Origin: Staphylococcus sp. MI 10-1553
GTDB taxonomy: Bacteria > Bacillota > Bacilli > Staphylococcales > Staphylococcaceae
DNA: 64,000 nucleotides
Reading direction: 5' to 3'
Assembly: GCF_010365305.1 (NCBI RefSeq)
Contig: NZ_CP048279.1
Location: 2,294,001-2,358,000 of the forward strand
Numbering within the stretch: the stretch's first letter is position 1; every line of letters begins with the position of its first letter. Below the pieces are notes generated by a model. That model did not search any database and had not been told where the DNA came from. It saw only the letters and a program-made list of their open reading frames with translations. Positions 52,645 through 62,867 of the stretch are shown here, in pieces. The translations under genes and the position numbers were made by a program.

Positions 52645-52965
52645 CTATTCCTCAGCTTTCGCAAGTTCAGAGACATTCACATTTTTATGACTGTCGTGCC
52701 ACTTTACCTCACCGTTTACGAAATAAAGCGCTTGAGGTGATTCATGTTGGACACCTGTCTTTTCAGCAATATAATCCGATAATTCACGTGCTTCTTGAAC
52801 AACTACATAGTAACCATCCATATCACGTTCATATAAAAATTTATTAAATTGGTCGAACGCGTTTTCCGAAATCGGACAAGTATTGCTATGTTTTAAAATA
52901 AATATATATGGATTCTCTTCAATCATTTGTTCGAATTGGTCAATCGAAGTTAGCTTAATCGCCAT
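52645..52965 (-). CDS. brxC: Monothiol bacilliredoxin BrxC (YtxJ)
   Basis: 106 residues with a thioredoxin-like fold; active Cys30 in HSNTCPISENAF is the YtxJ/BrxC TCPIS motif. It removes bacillithiol from oxidised proteins. GAGGTGA precedes the ATG at 52965. The presence of a bacilliredoxin fits a bacillithiol-using staphylococcus and the FosB-type enzyme at the window start. Confidence 0.9.
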   Translation of the reverse strand: MAIKLTSIDQFEQMIEENPYIFILKHSNTCPISENAFDQFNKFLYERDMDGYYVVVQEARELSDYIAEKTGVQHESPQALYFVNGEVKWHDSHKNVNVSELAKAEE

Positions 52966-53129
52966 TCTCTTCACCTCTAAGTAGATTTTCTGTTTGTCTT
53001 TTATCTAAAATAACTAAGTACTTTTCTCAATGTTTACCATTATACACACATAATATAGGCTTGTTAACCTTTAATTTTTAAACTACTGCTCATCTACCGA
53101 AACACCCAATATTAACCAAAGTGATTCCG

Positions 53130-54023
53130 TTAACTTGAATTCAACTGATCACGCTGATTTTCGTACGGTGCGTTGTAGCTATCTAAATCTTTAGCTTTCG
53201 TAATGAGTTTACGGATATTCGCCTGAGCCAATTTTTGATTATATTCAATCGTTTTGAGACGTTCTTGATAATAGCGCTCAAGACTGTAATACATTTGAAC
53301 TGCATTTTGTCGTGCGCGGTTCGTCATCTCATCTCGTAATTGCATTTCATTTAAATCTTTAATCTGTGTTTGAACTAACGGAATCACTTCTTCTTGAATC
53401 GCCTGCATTTGTGCCTTCCCATCTTTTTCACGGATAGAAGTCTCTGCTTTATCTTTTATGTGCCGATTATTTTCATCGAGTCGTGCTTCTAATTTTGTGC
53501 TATCTTCTATGCCTTGCGACGTTTGTTTCGCACTGCTTATTTGTGTCTCTACACGACTGCGATACTTTTCAAATTGTTGTGTGAAATCAAGTATGTTTTC
53601 ATTCGCACGTATTGAATTTTGGCAGAGTACGATAAACTGCTCCAATTTTTCAATTACTTTTTCTTTACCCTTTATTCCCTCTAAATATGTAGACTTCAAC
53701 GCTTTCAAATCTTTATTTTGTTCAGTAAGTGCTTTGGCCTCTTGATGATACGCTTTCATCTCTGGCTTTAATTTATCGTCAATTTGCTTTTTAAGTTGAT
53801 CAAACGCTTGCTTGTTCGCATCTGTCGTATCTGTTTGACTCAAATCATAAAGTTGGTTTAAATTCATTTGTTCCAATGTTTGATTCACAATGCGTTCTTT
53901 TTCTGCGACAGTCTTCATTTGTTGATCGAATGCATGCATCTGCTTTTGAGATGATGCCATACATGCGGTAAGACTGCCAATCATCAGGAAACTTAAAATG
54001 ATCATTTTTATCCATTTTTTCAT
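53130..54023 (-). CDS. YkyA-like lipoprotein
   Basis: 297 residues. Signal peptide with lipobox LTAC at about 18-21 (MIGSLTACMASSQK), then almost entirely charged, helical sequence (EKERIVNQTLEQMNLNQL, IKGKEKVIEKLEQF) like the cell-wall-binding lipoproteins of the YkyA family. It would be anchored on the outer side of the membrane by Lgt. Function unknown. Confidence 0.8.
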   Translation of the reverse strand: MKKWIKMIILSFLMIGSLTACMASSQKQMHAFDQQMKTVAEKERIVNQTLEQMNLNQLYDLSQTDTTDANKQAFDQLKKQIDDKLKPEMKAYHQEAKALTEQNKDLKALKSTYLEGIKGKEKVIEKLEQFIVLCQNSIRANENILDFTQQFEKYRSRVETQISSAKQTSQGIEDSTKLEARLDENNRHIKDKAETSIREKDGKAQMQAIQEEVIPLVQTQIKDLNEMQLRDEMTNRARQNAVQMYYSLERYYQERLKTIEYNQKLAQANIRKLITKAKDLDSYNAPYENQRDQLNSS

Positions 54024-54133
54024 CGCTGCACCTCTTATTCAATTCGTATTATACATAAACGTATTTAACTTGAAAATAATATATGATATAGTAATGCAGA
54101 ATTACGCAAAAGGACACTCAAGGAGGCCTTCAT

Positions 54134-54652
54134 ATGTATCGTCATGTCCAACCTTTTACGATTGAAAATCAACAGACATTTTATGCGACACAATACGAAA
54201 AAAATCAGCACATTTTGTTTGATCTCTTAGACTCACCAGTGAAGTTCACACAGCATATTGGCGGTACTTTTCATTTTAATTATCCGACTGAACCCATTTT
54301 AGATATTTTAGTCGGTGTTGAAAATTTGCATGACATTACGTCTTTAGATGAAAAGCGATTAAACTATGCAGGATTTTATCGCTTACACCATGCTTATGAA
54401 AAGAAAGTCGTGATGGCAAAATTTAATAATCTGAATGAATTAAAGCAAGAAGTCCGTTTACATATTATTCAAATGCACACGCCTACTTTCCAACAATATC
54501 AACAATTTCACGAATTATTAACGCATCATCCAGCAGCCATTCAATTTTTTAAAGCCCAAAAAGCCTCTCTCGTACAACAATTCATGCCTATCCGAGATTA
54601 TGAAAACTTAAAAAAGCAATGGTTTAAACAACTTCAACAATACGCAACATAA
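54134..54652 (+). CDS. GrpB/UPF0157 family protein
   Basis: 172 residues. HIGGTFHFNYPTEPILDILV near 42-61 is a variant of the GrpB motif HIGSTSVPGLxAKPIIDI; GGFYRL-like AGFYRLHHAYEKK and LHIIQMHTP correspond to the rest of the nucleotidyltransferase-like fold. The motif is less conserved than usual (GST changed to GGT), so activity is uncertain. AAGGAGG precedes the ATG. Confidence 0.8.
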   Translation: MYRHVQPFTIENQQTFYATQYEKNQHILFDLLDSPVKFTQHIGGTFHFNYPTEPILDILVGVENLHDITSLDEKRLNYAGFYRLHHAYEKKVVMAKFNNLNELKQEVRLHIIQMHTPTFQQYQQFHELLTHHPAAIQFFKAQKASLVQQFMPIRDYENLKKQWFKQLQQYAT

Positions 54653-54806
54653 AAAGGTTCATACATGACGCGTTCTATTAAAACAGTTAAAATATAATTA
54701 AGTCTAAAAATACCAAACTTACTTTGTAAAGACCATCAAATATGAAAAATTGATTTATAGTTGGCAAAAACACTATGGATTATAACGAACAGAAAGGATG
54801 TTATTT

Positions 54807-55727
54807 GTGAATCATTCTAGCATCTTACAGGATTTAGAAAAACTGATTCCTGCAAGTATTATTAAGGTAAATGAACCATTAAAACGCTATACTTACACTG
54901 AAACTGGAGGGAATGCGGATTTTTATATTTCACCTGAACGTTATGAAGATGTACAAAAAGTCGTGAAATATGCGTATGAACATCACATACCAGTGACCTA
55001 TTTGGGAAATGGTTCAAATATTATTATTAGAGACGGCGGTATTCGAGGGATTGTTTTGAGCTTACTTTTATTAAATCACATCGTTACTTCTGATGCGACG
55101 ATCATTGCAGGCAGTGGTGCGGCCATTATCGATGTGTCTCGAAAAGCCCGTGACGTTTCATTAACAGGGCTTGAATTTGCATGTGGAATCCCTGGTTCTA
55201 TCGGTGGCGCTGTTTATATGAATGCAGGCGCTTATGGGGGCGAAGTAAAAGATGTGATCGATTACGCACTTGTCATTGATGAACGTGGAGAGTTGCTTAA
55301 ATTAACGCATAATGAACTTGAATTGGATTATCGTAATAGCATTATCCAACAACAGCATTATGTCGTGTTGGAAGCTGCTTTTACGCTAACACCTGGGAAG
55401 CAAGAAGACATTCAAGAGAAAATGGATGATCTCACAGAACGACGCGAATCTAAACAACCTCTTGAATTTCCATCATGCGGCAGTGTTTTCCGTCGTCCAC
55501 CCGGTCATTTTGCAGGTCAACTAATTCAAAATGCCGACTTGCAAGGGCATCGTATTGGTGGCGTCGAAGTCTCTCGTAAACATGCTGGATTTATGGTGAA
55601 TGTGGATCACGGGACAGCTACAGACTACGAAAACTTAATTCATCATGTCCAAAACGTCGTGAAAGAAAAATTTGGGATTGAGTTAGAAAGAGAAGTTCGT
55701 ATTATTGGGGAAGATTTAGAGAAATAA
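54807..55727 (+). CDS. murB: UDP-N-acetylenolpyruvoylglucosamine reductase
   Basis: FAD/NADPH enzyme that makes UDP-N-acetylmuramate, the second committed step of peptidoglycan synthesis. 306 residues; [25 protein letters not shown] for FAD binding, [20 protein letters not shown], and [19 protein letters not shown] with the catalytic Ser. I take GTG at 54807 as the start, eight bases after AAAGGA; the ATG at 54798 lies in that site. Confidence 0.96.
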   Translation: MNHSSILQDLEKLIPASIIKVNEPLKRYTYTETGGNADFYISPERYEDVQKVVKYAYEHHIPVTYLGNGSNIIIRDGGIRGIVLSLLLLNHIVTSDATIIAGSGAAIIDVSRKARDVSLTGLEFACGIPGSIGGAVYMNAGAYGGEVKDVIDYALVIDERGELLKLTHNELELDYRNSIIQQQHYVVLEAAFTLTPGKQEDIQEKMDDLTERRESKQPLEFPSCGSVFRRPPGHFAGQLIQNADLQGHRIGGVEVSRKHAGFMVNVDHGTATDYENLIHHVQNVVKEKFGIELEREVRIIGEDLEK

Positions 55728-55751
55728 AGAAAAGTTTAAGGAGCGAATGCA

Positions 55752-56066
55752 ATGCCGAAAGTTTATGGTGCGACTGTCGACCAAGAAACACGTTGTACAC
55801 ACTACAATACGCCATTCGATGTGATCGCAATTAAGTTTAAATGTTGTCATAAATATTATCCTTGCTTTAAATGTCATAATGAATCTGAAAAACATCGTCC
55901 GAAGCGTTGGCATTCGGATGAATTTGATGAGCGCGCTATTTTATGCGGCGTTTGCGGTTATGAGATGTCGATTGAAACGTATATGATGACCGAATCTTGT
56001 CCTAAGTGTGAAGCACATTTTAATAACAGATGTAAGTTTCATTATCACCATTATTTCGAAATTTAA
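55752..56066 (+). CDS. CHY-type zinc-finger protein
   Basis: 104 residues, rich in Cys and His in the CHY pattern: CTHYNTPFDVIAIKFKCCHKYY, PCFKCHNESEKH, CGVCGYEM, CPKCEAHFNNRC and HYHHYFE. It should bind three zinc ions; bacterial members are uncharacterised. It follows murB by 25 bp with AAGGAG before the ATG and may be co-transcribed. Confidence 0.9.
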   Translation: MPKVYGATVDQETRCTHYNTPFDVIAIKFKCCHKYYPCFKCHNESEKHRPKRWHSDEFDERAILCGVCGYEMSIETYMMTESCPKCEAHFNNRCKFHYHHYFEI

Positions 56067-56343
56067 CGATACTTTTAGGATTGAAATCATGTCATTGAGA
56101 TGTGTATTCAATCCTTTTTTTGTACTTGAGACATATCTTAATCCTCCATCTACTTGAACACATACATCATCCCTCCTAACGCTATAAGCAAGCGAAACAG
56201 GTCATCAAATATATTGCATGGTCATCGCAATTATTGAGGTGAATTGATAAACATTTGACGATTGATGTATGATGAAGAAGATTCACATCTCGTCATATTC
56301 AAGTAAAGAGAAGTGTCCTACCTTATCAATTGGAGGATATAGC

Positions 56344-56752
56344 ATGTACAGAAATAAGCTGATTCCCGCCGTATATATTGTGATTGAACAAGACGGTCAT
56401 CAATTATATTTAAGAAGGTCAAATACAGGTTATGAAAATGGAAAATTATCGTCACCCGCTGGTCATATTGAAAAAGGTGAGATGCCCTATCAAGTAGCGA
56501 CGAGAGAATCATTTGAAGAATTAAATATTGTTGTAAATCCTGAAGCTCTTAACGTCAAGCATGTTTGTTCCAGATATGAAGAAAAAAGAATCGACTACTA
56601 TTTAAAAGTCAATCGTTAGACAGGAAACATCATCAATCATGAACCTCATACATGTTCAGAACTTATTTGGTTACAACAACCCAATGACGAAGTGAAAGAC
56701 GTCGTTAAACAATGCATACAACACATTCATCAAAGCGTTTATTTAGTGATTC
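56344..56752 (+). pseudogene. NUDIX hydrolase broken by a stop codon
   Basis: ATG at 56344 after GGAGGA. The NUDIX box reads GHIEKGEMPYQVATRESFEE then LNI, close to consensus. The frame reaches IDYYLKVNR then TAG at 56617-56619, and continues in the same frame TGNIINHEPHTCSELIWLQQ, PNDEVKDVVKQCIQHIHQSVY, the expected C-terminal half (EPH.CSEL.W). The stop takes the place of a residue that is Trp in many homologues (xxWxGxxxNxEPHKCSE), so TGG may have become TAG. The end is poorly defined and also seems decayed. Confidence 0.8.
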
Positions 56753-56874
56753 TAAACACTAATAGCCTTACGTTACTTTTTAACATTTCAAAAATAATTA
56801 TTTATAGTGTCTCAAATGTTTCGACTGTGCTGTTCATCTATCACGAACATATCGATCAACTTGTTTTCCATATC

Positions 56875-56923
56875 AAAAAAGAGCGAAACAACATGTCCTT
56901 TCGAACGTACTGTTGCTCCACTC
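56875..56923 (-). terminator. Terminator of the nrd operon after nrdF
   Basis: On the minus strand GAGTGGAGCAACA pairs with TGTTGTTTCGCTC (13 bp with three G-U pairs) and is followed by TTTTTT. Confidence 0.8.
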
Positions 56924-56942
56924 TTCTTTAATACTTTAATGA

Positions 56943-57905
56943 TTAGAAAATGAAATCTTCATCTTGCAATGCTTCTACATTCAATGCCAAAACATAACCA
57001 TCACCTTTAACCGAGAAGAAGTCATGGTTTTTCGTTGATGTATCGAGTGCGTTTTCAATAATCGGACTGAATTCACGCTCTTCGAAATACGGTTCAAATC
57101 CTAAGTTTGACAGTGCTTTATTCCCGTTATAACGGACATAGTTCATGACATCATCAGCTAAGCCAATCGGTTCATATAAGCTACGTGTATACGATTCTTC
57201 ATTGGCATATAAGTCTTCTAATAACTTATACATTTCTGTGTCTGCTTTTTGTTTTTCACTTTCTGATAATTCATTACGTAAACTTTGCGCGTCTAAACCA
57301 GTGAATACACCGTGAATCGATTCATCTAATAAAATTTTACGAATAATTTCACCAGATGTCGTCATGCGGCCTTGTCCTGCCAAATATAGCGGATAATAAA
57401 AACCTGAATAGAATAGGAAAGTTTCTAAAAAGACACTTGAAACACGCGCCATGTATTGATCATAAATAGACGCTTCTTTCCCCCACAATTTATGGTAATT
57501 GCTAATAATTTTCTCAGATTTGTATTTTAAATGTGGTTCTTCAAGTACCCATTTATCTAGTAACTCATTCGTTTCTCTAGAAGGTAACAGCGTCGTAAAA
57601 ATATGCGAATAACTCTTAGCATGGATTTGTTCCATCATCCCCATGAATGCGTAAACGGCTTTTTTACGTAAATCTTTCGTATGTAGCATGATTAATGGCA
57701 TTCCGTCATCAGCTTGGTGTGTATCCAAACCCGTTAAACCTGCCAATGCTTTTTTAAACGCTTCTTGTTCTGCTTCAGTTAAAGTTTTCCAACTTGCGAT
57801 ATCTTTTGAAACTTTAAATTCCGTTTCCACCCACATTTGAGCAATGTTCTGGCGCCAAAACATATTCGTCATATCTTCTTGTGTGTTCCAATTTACAGCT
57901 ATCAT
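56943..57905 (-). CDS. nrdF: Class Ib ribonucleotide reductase, beta subunit NrdF
   Basis: Carries the dimanganese/tyrosyl radical cofactor. 320 residues; metal ligands in TGLDTHQADDG, MGMMEQIHAKSYSHIF and DESIHGVFTG; the Tyr lies near the first. The C-terminal tail (EALQDEDFIF) binds NrdE. The separation from nrdE by 302 bp with hairpins is unusually long for the operon. Confidence 0.97.
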   Translation of the reverse strand: MIAVNWNTQEDMTNMFWRQNIAQMWVETEFKVSKDIASWKTLTEAEQEAFKKALAGLTGLDTHQADDGMPLIMLHTKDLRKKAVYAFMGMMEQIHAKSYSHIFTTLLPSRETNELLDKWVLEEPHLKYKSEKIISNYHKLWGKEASIYDQYMARVSSVFLETFLFYSGFYYPLYLAGQGRMTTSGEIIRKILLDESIHGVFTGLDAQSLRNELSESEKQKADTEMYKLLEDLYANEESYTRSLYEPIGLADDVMNYVRYNGNKALSNLGFEPYFEEREFSPIIENALDTSTKNHDFFSVKGDGYVLALNVEALQDEDFIF

Positions 57906-58207
57906 TGACCTTATCTGCTCCTATCTTTATTATGATGTGTAAACAATGGGGCCAAACGCGTGCCCCATTCCCTAAATTTTTTAAAGTTGCGAGTGAGACA
58001 GCTACTTAACGTACTGTCCCACTCTGGCAAGACTGAACGATTAAAATAGAAATCTCGTTCAGTCATCGCCTGCCCCACGTTCGTTTCTGTTATAAGGCTA
58101 GGACATTCCATCTTCCTAGCCTTATTTCTCATAGTTCAATTTACATAAAGTTTCTAAGCATTGATGAACAATTGGCAATTGCAAAGCTTCCTACATTGAC
58201 ATCGATA
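57906..58207. repeat. Array of four hairpins between nrdE and nrdF
   Basis: H1 AATGGGGC (57945-57952)/GCCCCATT (57962-57969); H2 GAGTGAGACAG (57991-58001)/CTGTCCCACTC (58014-58024), one mismatch; H3 GACTGAACGA (58031-58040)/TCGTTCAGTC (58055-58064); H4 ATAAGGCTAGGA (58092-58103)/TCCTAGCCTTAT (58114-58125). No stem is followed by a T run on the minus strand. Looks like an intergenic repeat insertion or a structured mRNA spacer. Confidence 0.75.
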
Positions 58208-60313
58208 TTAAATCGCACAGCTTGTACATTCTTCTACACTCAATAATTTATTTCTTGTGTAATACAATGATTTTAAGCCTTTATGATGTGCGTATACGTA
58301 TAAACGTGACAGTTCACGTGTTGAAATTTCTGAATTAACATATAGAATCGTTGAAATCCCTTGATCAATATGTGTTTGAATCGTTGCAATAAGATCAATC
58401 AACTTCATTTGATCGATGTTGAATGCTGATTTGTAATACCACATTGTTTGCGGTGATAAAAACGGCATTGGATAAAACGTTTCTGAGTTACCGTAAGTAC
58501 GACGCTCAATTTGGTCAACAATTGGCATCACTGAGCTTGTTGCGTTTTGTACATATGAAATACTTTGTGTTGGCGCAATCGCTAAACGGTACGCGTGATA
58601 TAAACCATGTTTTTCTACTTCTGCTTGCAATGCTTGCCAATCTTCACGTGTCGGAATAGGATGATTTTCAAACAACGCTTTTACTTTTTCAGATTGTGGC
58701 AAGAAGTCTTCAGCAGTATAGCGTTCAAAATAACGACCGTTTGCATAATCTGATTTATCAAAGTCTGCAAATGCTTCACCACGTTCTTTCGCAATTTGCA
58801 TTGAACGTTCGATTGAATAATAGTTCATCATCATAAAGAAAACATTCGCAAAATCTTTAGCTTCTTCTGATTCATAGCTGATATGATTTTTCGCTAAATA
58901 ACCGTGCAAGTTCATCACACCTAAACCTACTGAGTGCAATTCACTGTTCGCCTTTTTCACACCTGGCGCATTTTGAATGTTCGCTTCGTCACTTACGACT
59001 GTTAACGCGTCCATACCTGTGTGTACAGAATTTCTAAACTGATCTGATTCCATTACATTCACAATATTTAATGAACCTAAGTTACAAGAAATATCACGCT
59101 TAATTTCATCTTCTACACCGTAATCGTTAATGATTGAAGTCTCTTGCAGTTGGAAAATTTCTGTACATAAGTTACTCATTTTAATTTGACCGATGTTAGC
59201 ATTTGGATGCACACGGTTCGCATTGTCTTTAAACATTAAATAAGGGTAACCTGATTGCAACTGTGTTTGTGCAATCATATTTAACATTTCACGTGCATCT
59301 TTACTTTTCTTCATAATATTTGGATTGGCCACAAGATCATCGTAGTAATCCTCAATATTAATGTCGTCCAATGTTACGCCATATTCTTGTTCTACCGTGT
59401 GTGGCGCGAACATGAAGAAGTCTTTCCCTTCTTTGGCTAACTCGAAAAATTTAGATGGCACAATTAAGCCTGTTGAAATCGTTGAAAGACGTAAATCTTC
59501 ATCCGCGTTAATTTTTTTCGTATCTAAAAACTCTTCTACATCATAGTGGAAAATGTTCAAGTACACTGCGCCTGCACCTGGACGTTGGCCTAACTGATCG
59601 GCATAGCTAAAGCCACCTTCAAGCGCTTTTGCAATCGGTAAGACACCTTTCGCAACACCTTTAATGCCTTTAATCGCTTCACCTCTCGCACGTAATTTCG
59701 AAAGGTTAATCGCTACACCGCCACCGATTTTACTCAATTGCTTAGCTGTTGAATCGATAAAGTTAATAGAGTTTAAACTGTCGTCTACTTCTAATAAGAA
59801 ACATGAAACTAACTCGCCTCTACGTGCACGACCCGCATTTAAAAATGTAGGTGTCGCTGGTTGGTAACGTTGCTCGACCATAGCTTGAATCAATTGTTTC
59901 GCTAGGTCAACATTCCCTTTTGCAAGGTAGAGTGACACAATGAACACATGTTGATGATAGTCTTCAAGATATTGTGACTTATCATTCGTCTTTAATGCAT
60001 AATCTTTGAAAAATTTACTTGCTGACATATAACTTGCAAATCGAAATGGAATTGCTATTGTAAATGCAATCAATTCAACAAGTTGTGCTTCACTGTATTC
60101 TTCAAACACATTGTAATAAAAATTGTTATCAACCAAAAAGTGAAGGCGTTCCAATTCGCTGTCGAAATGAACGGTTTTATCTTGAATCTCTTCTAAATAA
60201 ATCGCAAGTGCTTCTTGATCTTTCTCAAGTTGGAAAAAGCCATTTTCATTTCTTTTAGTCACTTGGTTGTTAAGTTCAATATGCTTGTACTGTTTTTGTT
60301 CCATAGTTTTCAT
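58208..60313 (-). CDS. nrdE: Class Ib ribonucleotide reductase, alpha subunit NrdE
   Basis: Reduces ribonucleoside diphosphates to deoxyribonucleotides aerobically. 701 residues; [20 protein letters not shown] with active-site residues, [24 protein letters not shown] with a catalytic Cys, and the C-terminal thiol pair in CTSCAI. It lacks the ATP-cone of class Ia. The ATG at 60313 follows AAGGTGG and lies inside nrdI, so genes overlap by 38 bp. Confidence 0.97.
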   Translation of the reverse strand: MKTMEQKQYKHIELNNQVTKRNENGFFQLEKDQEALAIYLEEIQDKTVHFDSELERLHFLVDNNFYYNVFEEYSEAQLVELIAFTIAIPFRFASYMSASKFFKDYALKTNDKSQYLEDYHQHVFIVSLYLAKGNVDLAKQLIQAMVEQRYQPATPTFLNAGRARRGELVSCFLLEVDDSLNSINFIDSTAKQLSKIGGGVAINLSKLRARGEAIKGIKGVAKGVLPIAKALEGGFSYADQLGQRPGAGAVYLNIFHYDVEEFLDTKKINADEDLRLSTISTGLIVPSKFFELAKEGKDFFMFAPHTVEQEYGVTLDDINIEDYYDDLVANPNIMKKSKDAREMLNMIAQTQLQSGYPYLMFKDNANRVHPNANIGQIKMSNLCTEIFQLQETSIINDYGVEDEIKRDISCNLGSLNIVNVMESDQFRNSVHTGMDALTVVSDEANIQNAPGVKKANSELHSVGLGVMNLHGYLAKNHISYESEEAKDFANVFFMMMNYYSIERSMQIAKERGEAFADFDKSDYANGRYFERYTAEDFLPQSEKVKALFENHPIPTREDWQALQAEVEKHGLYHAYRLAIAPTQSISYVQNATSSVMPIVDQIERRTYGNSETFYPMPFLSPQTMWYYKSAFNIDQMKLIDLIATIQTHIDQGISTILYVNSEISTRELSRLYVYAHHKGLKSLYYTRNKLLSVEECTSCAI

Positions 60314-60674
60314 AAAAATTGACCACCTTCTCTTTAAATTCTGTTGTATCTTGACTATTGCCGTGTAATTCAAACTTCATCAGTAAAGGGACGTGATACG
60401 TATCTGCAATCGTCGTGCCAGCTTTCGCAAAATTGCTTCCCCAGTTACGATTGCCACTCGCAGCCACACCCTTTAAATTTTCATGATTAATTTCTAAAAA
60501 TTGTTGGACTGGTTGAGGTACCTCACCAAAACCAATTGTACCTGTCACAATAATAAAAGGTTCAGTCACTTCTTCTGAGGCATTGCTTTCATTAATCTCT
60601 AGTGTGTTATCAAGTTCTGTGCGTTTAACGAATCGTCTCACATTACCCGTAAAAGAATAAAATACCACTTTCAT
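60276..60674 (-). CDS. nrdI: Flavodoxin-like NrdI
   Basis: Reduced flavin protein that supplies the oxidant for assembling the dimanganese-tyrosyl radical of NrdF. 132 residues; [12 protein letters not shown] is the FMN phosphate loop, [18 protein letters not shown] and [14 protein letters not shown] bind the flavin ring. AAAGGTGG precedes the ATG. First gene of nrdI-nrdE-nrdF. Confidence 0.96.
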   Translation of the reverse strand: MKVVFYSFTGNVRRFVKRTELDNTLEINESNASEEVTEPFIIVTGTIGFGEVPQPVQQFLEINHENLKGVAASGNRNWGSNFAKAGTTIADTYHVPLLMKFELHGNSQDTTEFKEKVVNFYENYGTKTVQAY

Positions 60675-60957
60675 CCTGAATAACCACCTTTCTCACGAGA
60701 TAAATGATTCGTGTATTGTTTAATGTCACTTTTTCTTATCCACAATATAAATGTTATTAAATAAAATACGAACATATATTTGCTATTAATTGATTTATAG
60801 AATAAGTTAAAAAGTTGCTAACGTGCCATTATTCGCATCTCATAATGACACACATTGACACAGCTACTATATGTAGATTATCAAAGAAATAGAATGTTCA
60901 AAATCGTGTAAACCTCCATTGATTTTGTCCATTCTTGTGCTGTTAGTCATCTCTCAA
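60675..60957 (-). promoter_or_regulatory. Long 5' leader of the nrd operon
   Basis: If the promoter at 61009-61037 is used, about 325 nt separate the transcription start from the nrdI ATG. No known riboswitch fold (for example cobalamin) and no ORF with a ribosome binding site were recognised. Confidence 0.45.
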
Positions 60958-61005
60958 ACACTATATATTGTGTTTCATTTCGTTCTCTCATACTATATTA
61001 TGTGT
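60958..61005 (-). promoter_or_regulatory. Tandem NrdR boxes
   Basis: ACACTATATATTGTGT (60958-60973), a near-perfect NrdR palindrome, and ATACTATATTATGTGT (60990-61005). Their starts are 32 bp apart, about three helical turns, the spacing typical of NrdR sites. They lie right downstream of the -10, so ATP/dATP-bound NrdR would block transcription. Confidence 0.88.
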
Positions 61006-61008
61006 TTC

Positions 61009-61037
61009 ATTATACAGAACTCTATTCTTAATTTAAA
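61009..61037 (-). promoter_or_regulatory. Probable nrd operon promoter
   Basis: Minus strand TTTAAA, 17-bp spacer, TATAAT (61014-61009). The -10 is perfect, the -35 poor. Confidence 0.6.
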
Positions 61038-61240
61038 GAGATAAATTGGAACTTTTGTCACCCATTGTCATCAAAAGCGATGATATCAACCACTAGAAGA
61101 GCAAAAAAATTATTTTCTGATTGAAAGTGCATGTCTCACTTGACTTTCTTAACCGGAACGTTTATATAGATTCCTAAAACAGAACATACGTTCTCTTTTA
61201 TTGTATCTCCTTTTAGTAAAATTGCAAGATATAATGCAAG

Positions 61241-61269
61241 TTGTATCATTTTGTGCTACTATGTATAAG
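61241..61269 (+). promoter_or_regulatory. Probable promoter of the EamA transporter
   Basis: TTGTAT (61241-61246), 17-bp spacer, TATAAG (61264-61269), 30 bp before the start codon. Confidence 0.5.
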
Positions 61270-61298
61270 TCAAATTTTTATCAATAAGAGGCGATATC

Positions 61299-62180
61299 AT
61301 GAATACTAAAGTGAAAGGAATCATCGCTATTTTAATTTCTGCTATTGGTTTTAGTTTTATGGCAGTTTTTTTTCGTCTATCCGGCGATTTACCCGTATTT
61401 CAAAAATCACTCGCTCGAAATTTCGTAGCCATGTTTATTCCGTTATTCTTTATTATTAAATATAAACAGCCCTTCTTCGGTAAACTGAGCAGTCAACCTT
61501 TATTAGTGACACGCTCTGTTTTAGGTTTAGTGGGCGTACTGTTAAACATATATGCCATTGATCACATGGTGTTAAGCGATGCCGATATTTTGATGAAATT
61601 GAATCCTTTTTGGACGATACTGTTAAGCCTCATCTTTTTAAAGGAATTTATTCAAAAATATCAAATCACTTCAATGGTTATCGCAATCATAGGTATGCTT
61701 TTCGTCGTCAAACCTGAATTTTCATCTGATGTCATTCCTGCGTTTATCGGACTGTTATCAGGTGTTTTCGCAGCCTCAGCTTATACGGCTGTACGTGCTT
61801 TAAGTACACGAGAAGCGCCTTACACGATTGTATTTTATTTCTCATTCTTTTCAGTTGTCATACTGATACCATTTGTCGCATTCACATTTGAACCGATGAG
61901 TTTGACTCAAATCGTCTACTTGATTTTAGCAGGTCTGTCGGCTGCAGTAGGTCAAATCGGTATCACAGTCGCATATAGTTACGCACCAGCCAAAGATATT
62001 TCGATATTCACTTATGCGTCTATTATTTTTACAGCAATTATCGGCTTCATCTTATTCAATGAGTCACCTGATTTTTATGCCATCATCGGTTATATCATTA
62101 TTTTAAGTGCAAGCTATTATATGTTCGAAAAAGCACGACGCTCAGCGCGATCTAAGCATCGTGAACAACCATCAAAATAA
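61299..62180 (+). CDS. EamA/DMT family transporter
   Basis: 293 residues, ten transmembrane helices in two EamA halves (about 5-135 and 150-283). [30 protein letters not shown] [18 protein letters not shown] and the second-half [18 protein letters not shown] are typical drug/metabolite superfamily motifs. Substrate unknown. GAGGCGAT precedes the ATG. It ends 19 bp before queF and may be transcribed with it. Confidence 0.88.
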   Translation: MNTKVKGIIAILISAIGFSFMAVFFRLSGDLPVFQKSLARNFVAMFIPLFFIIKYKQPFFGKLSSQPLLVTRSVLGLVGVLLNIYAIDHMVLSDADILMKLNPFWTILLSLIFLKEFIQKYQITSMVIAIIGMLFVVKPEFSSDVIPAFIGLLSGVFAASAYTAVRALSTREAPYTIVFYFSFFSVVILIPFVAFTFEPMSLTQIVYLILAGLSAAVGQIGITVAYSYAPAKDISIFTYASIIFTAIIGFILFNESPDFYAIIGYIIILSASYYMFEKARRSARSKHREQPSK

Positions 62181-62199
62181 TTTAAAGGAGGCCTTCCCC

Positions 62200-62700
62200 A
62201 TGGCAGAAGGGCGTTCAAAAAACGAATTACAAGATATTACACTTCTCGGTAACCAAAACAACACTTACAACTTTGATTACCGTCCAGATGTTTTAGAAAC
62301 ATTTGATAATAAACATCAAAATCGTGATTACTTTGTTAAATTTAACTGTCCTGAGTTCACATCTTTATGTCCGATTACAGGGCAACCTGATTTCGCTACG
62401 ATTTACATTTCATATATTCCAAATGTCAAAATGGTCGAATCTAAATCATTAAAACTTTATTTATTCAGTTTCCGTAATCACGGTGATTTCCATGAAGACT
62501 GTATGAACATTATTATGAATGACTTAATCGAGTTGATGGATCCGCATTACATTGAAGTGTGGGGCAAATTCACACCACGTGGCGGTATTTCAATCGATCC
62601 GTACACTAACTATGGTCGTCCAAATTCGAAATACGAAAAAATGGCGGAACATCGTCTCATGAATCATGACATGTACCCAGAAAAAATCGATAATCGTTAA
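62200..62700 (+). CDS. queF: NADPH-dependent 7-cyano-7-deazaguanine reductase QueF
   Basis: Reduces preQ0 to preQ1 on the way to queuosine in tRNA. 166 residues; the catalytic Cys57 in [14 protein letters not shown], and the QueF motif [28 protein letters not shown] lies before the ATG at 62200. The preceding EamA gene could be functionally linked, but that is a guess. Confidence 0.97.
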   Translation: MAEGRSKNELQDITLLGNQNNTYNFDYRPDVLETFDNKHQNRDYFVKFNCPEFTSLCPITGQPDFATIYISYIPNVKMVESKSLKLYLFSFRNHGDFHEDCMNIIMNDLIELMDPHYIEVWGKFTPRGGISIDPYTNYGRPNSKYEKMAEHRLMNHDMYPEKIDNR

Positions 62701-62739
62701 AAGCAATACGATTAGAGTTAAGCAAAGTCAATCAGGGGA

Positions 62740-62784
62740 CGAAACCCTAATACTTGATTTGCGTAATCATGAATTAGGGTTTCG
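62740..62784. terminator. Terminator after queF
   Basis: A 12-bp perfect stem CGAAACCCTAAT (62740-62751) with ATTAGGGTTTCG (62773-62784), followed by CCTTATATT. The T run is weak. Confidence 0.7.
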
Positions 62785-62867
62785 CCTTATATTATAAACC
62801 TATAAGTATATCTAAATTTAACACAAAAAATGAGTAAAAAAGAAACAAACTCGTTCATCATTCTTTA

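Noticed and set aside
57911..58132. 73-codon ORF between nrdE and nrdF
   Set aside because: It is made of the hairpin array; no start signal or family pattern.
60740..60950. Riboswitch (cobalamin or other) in the nrd leader
   Set aside because: No recognisable core motif such as the B12 box.
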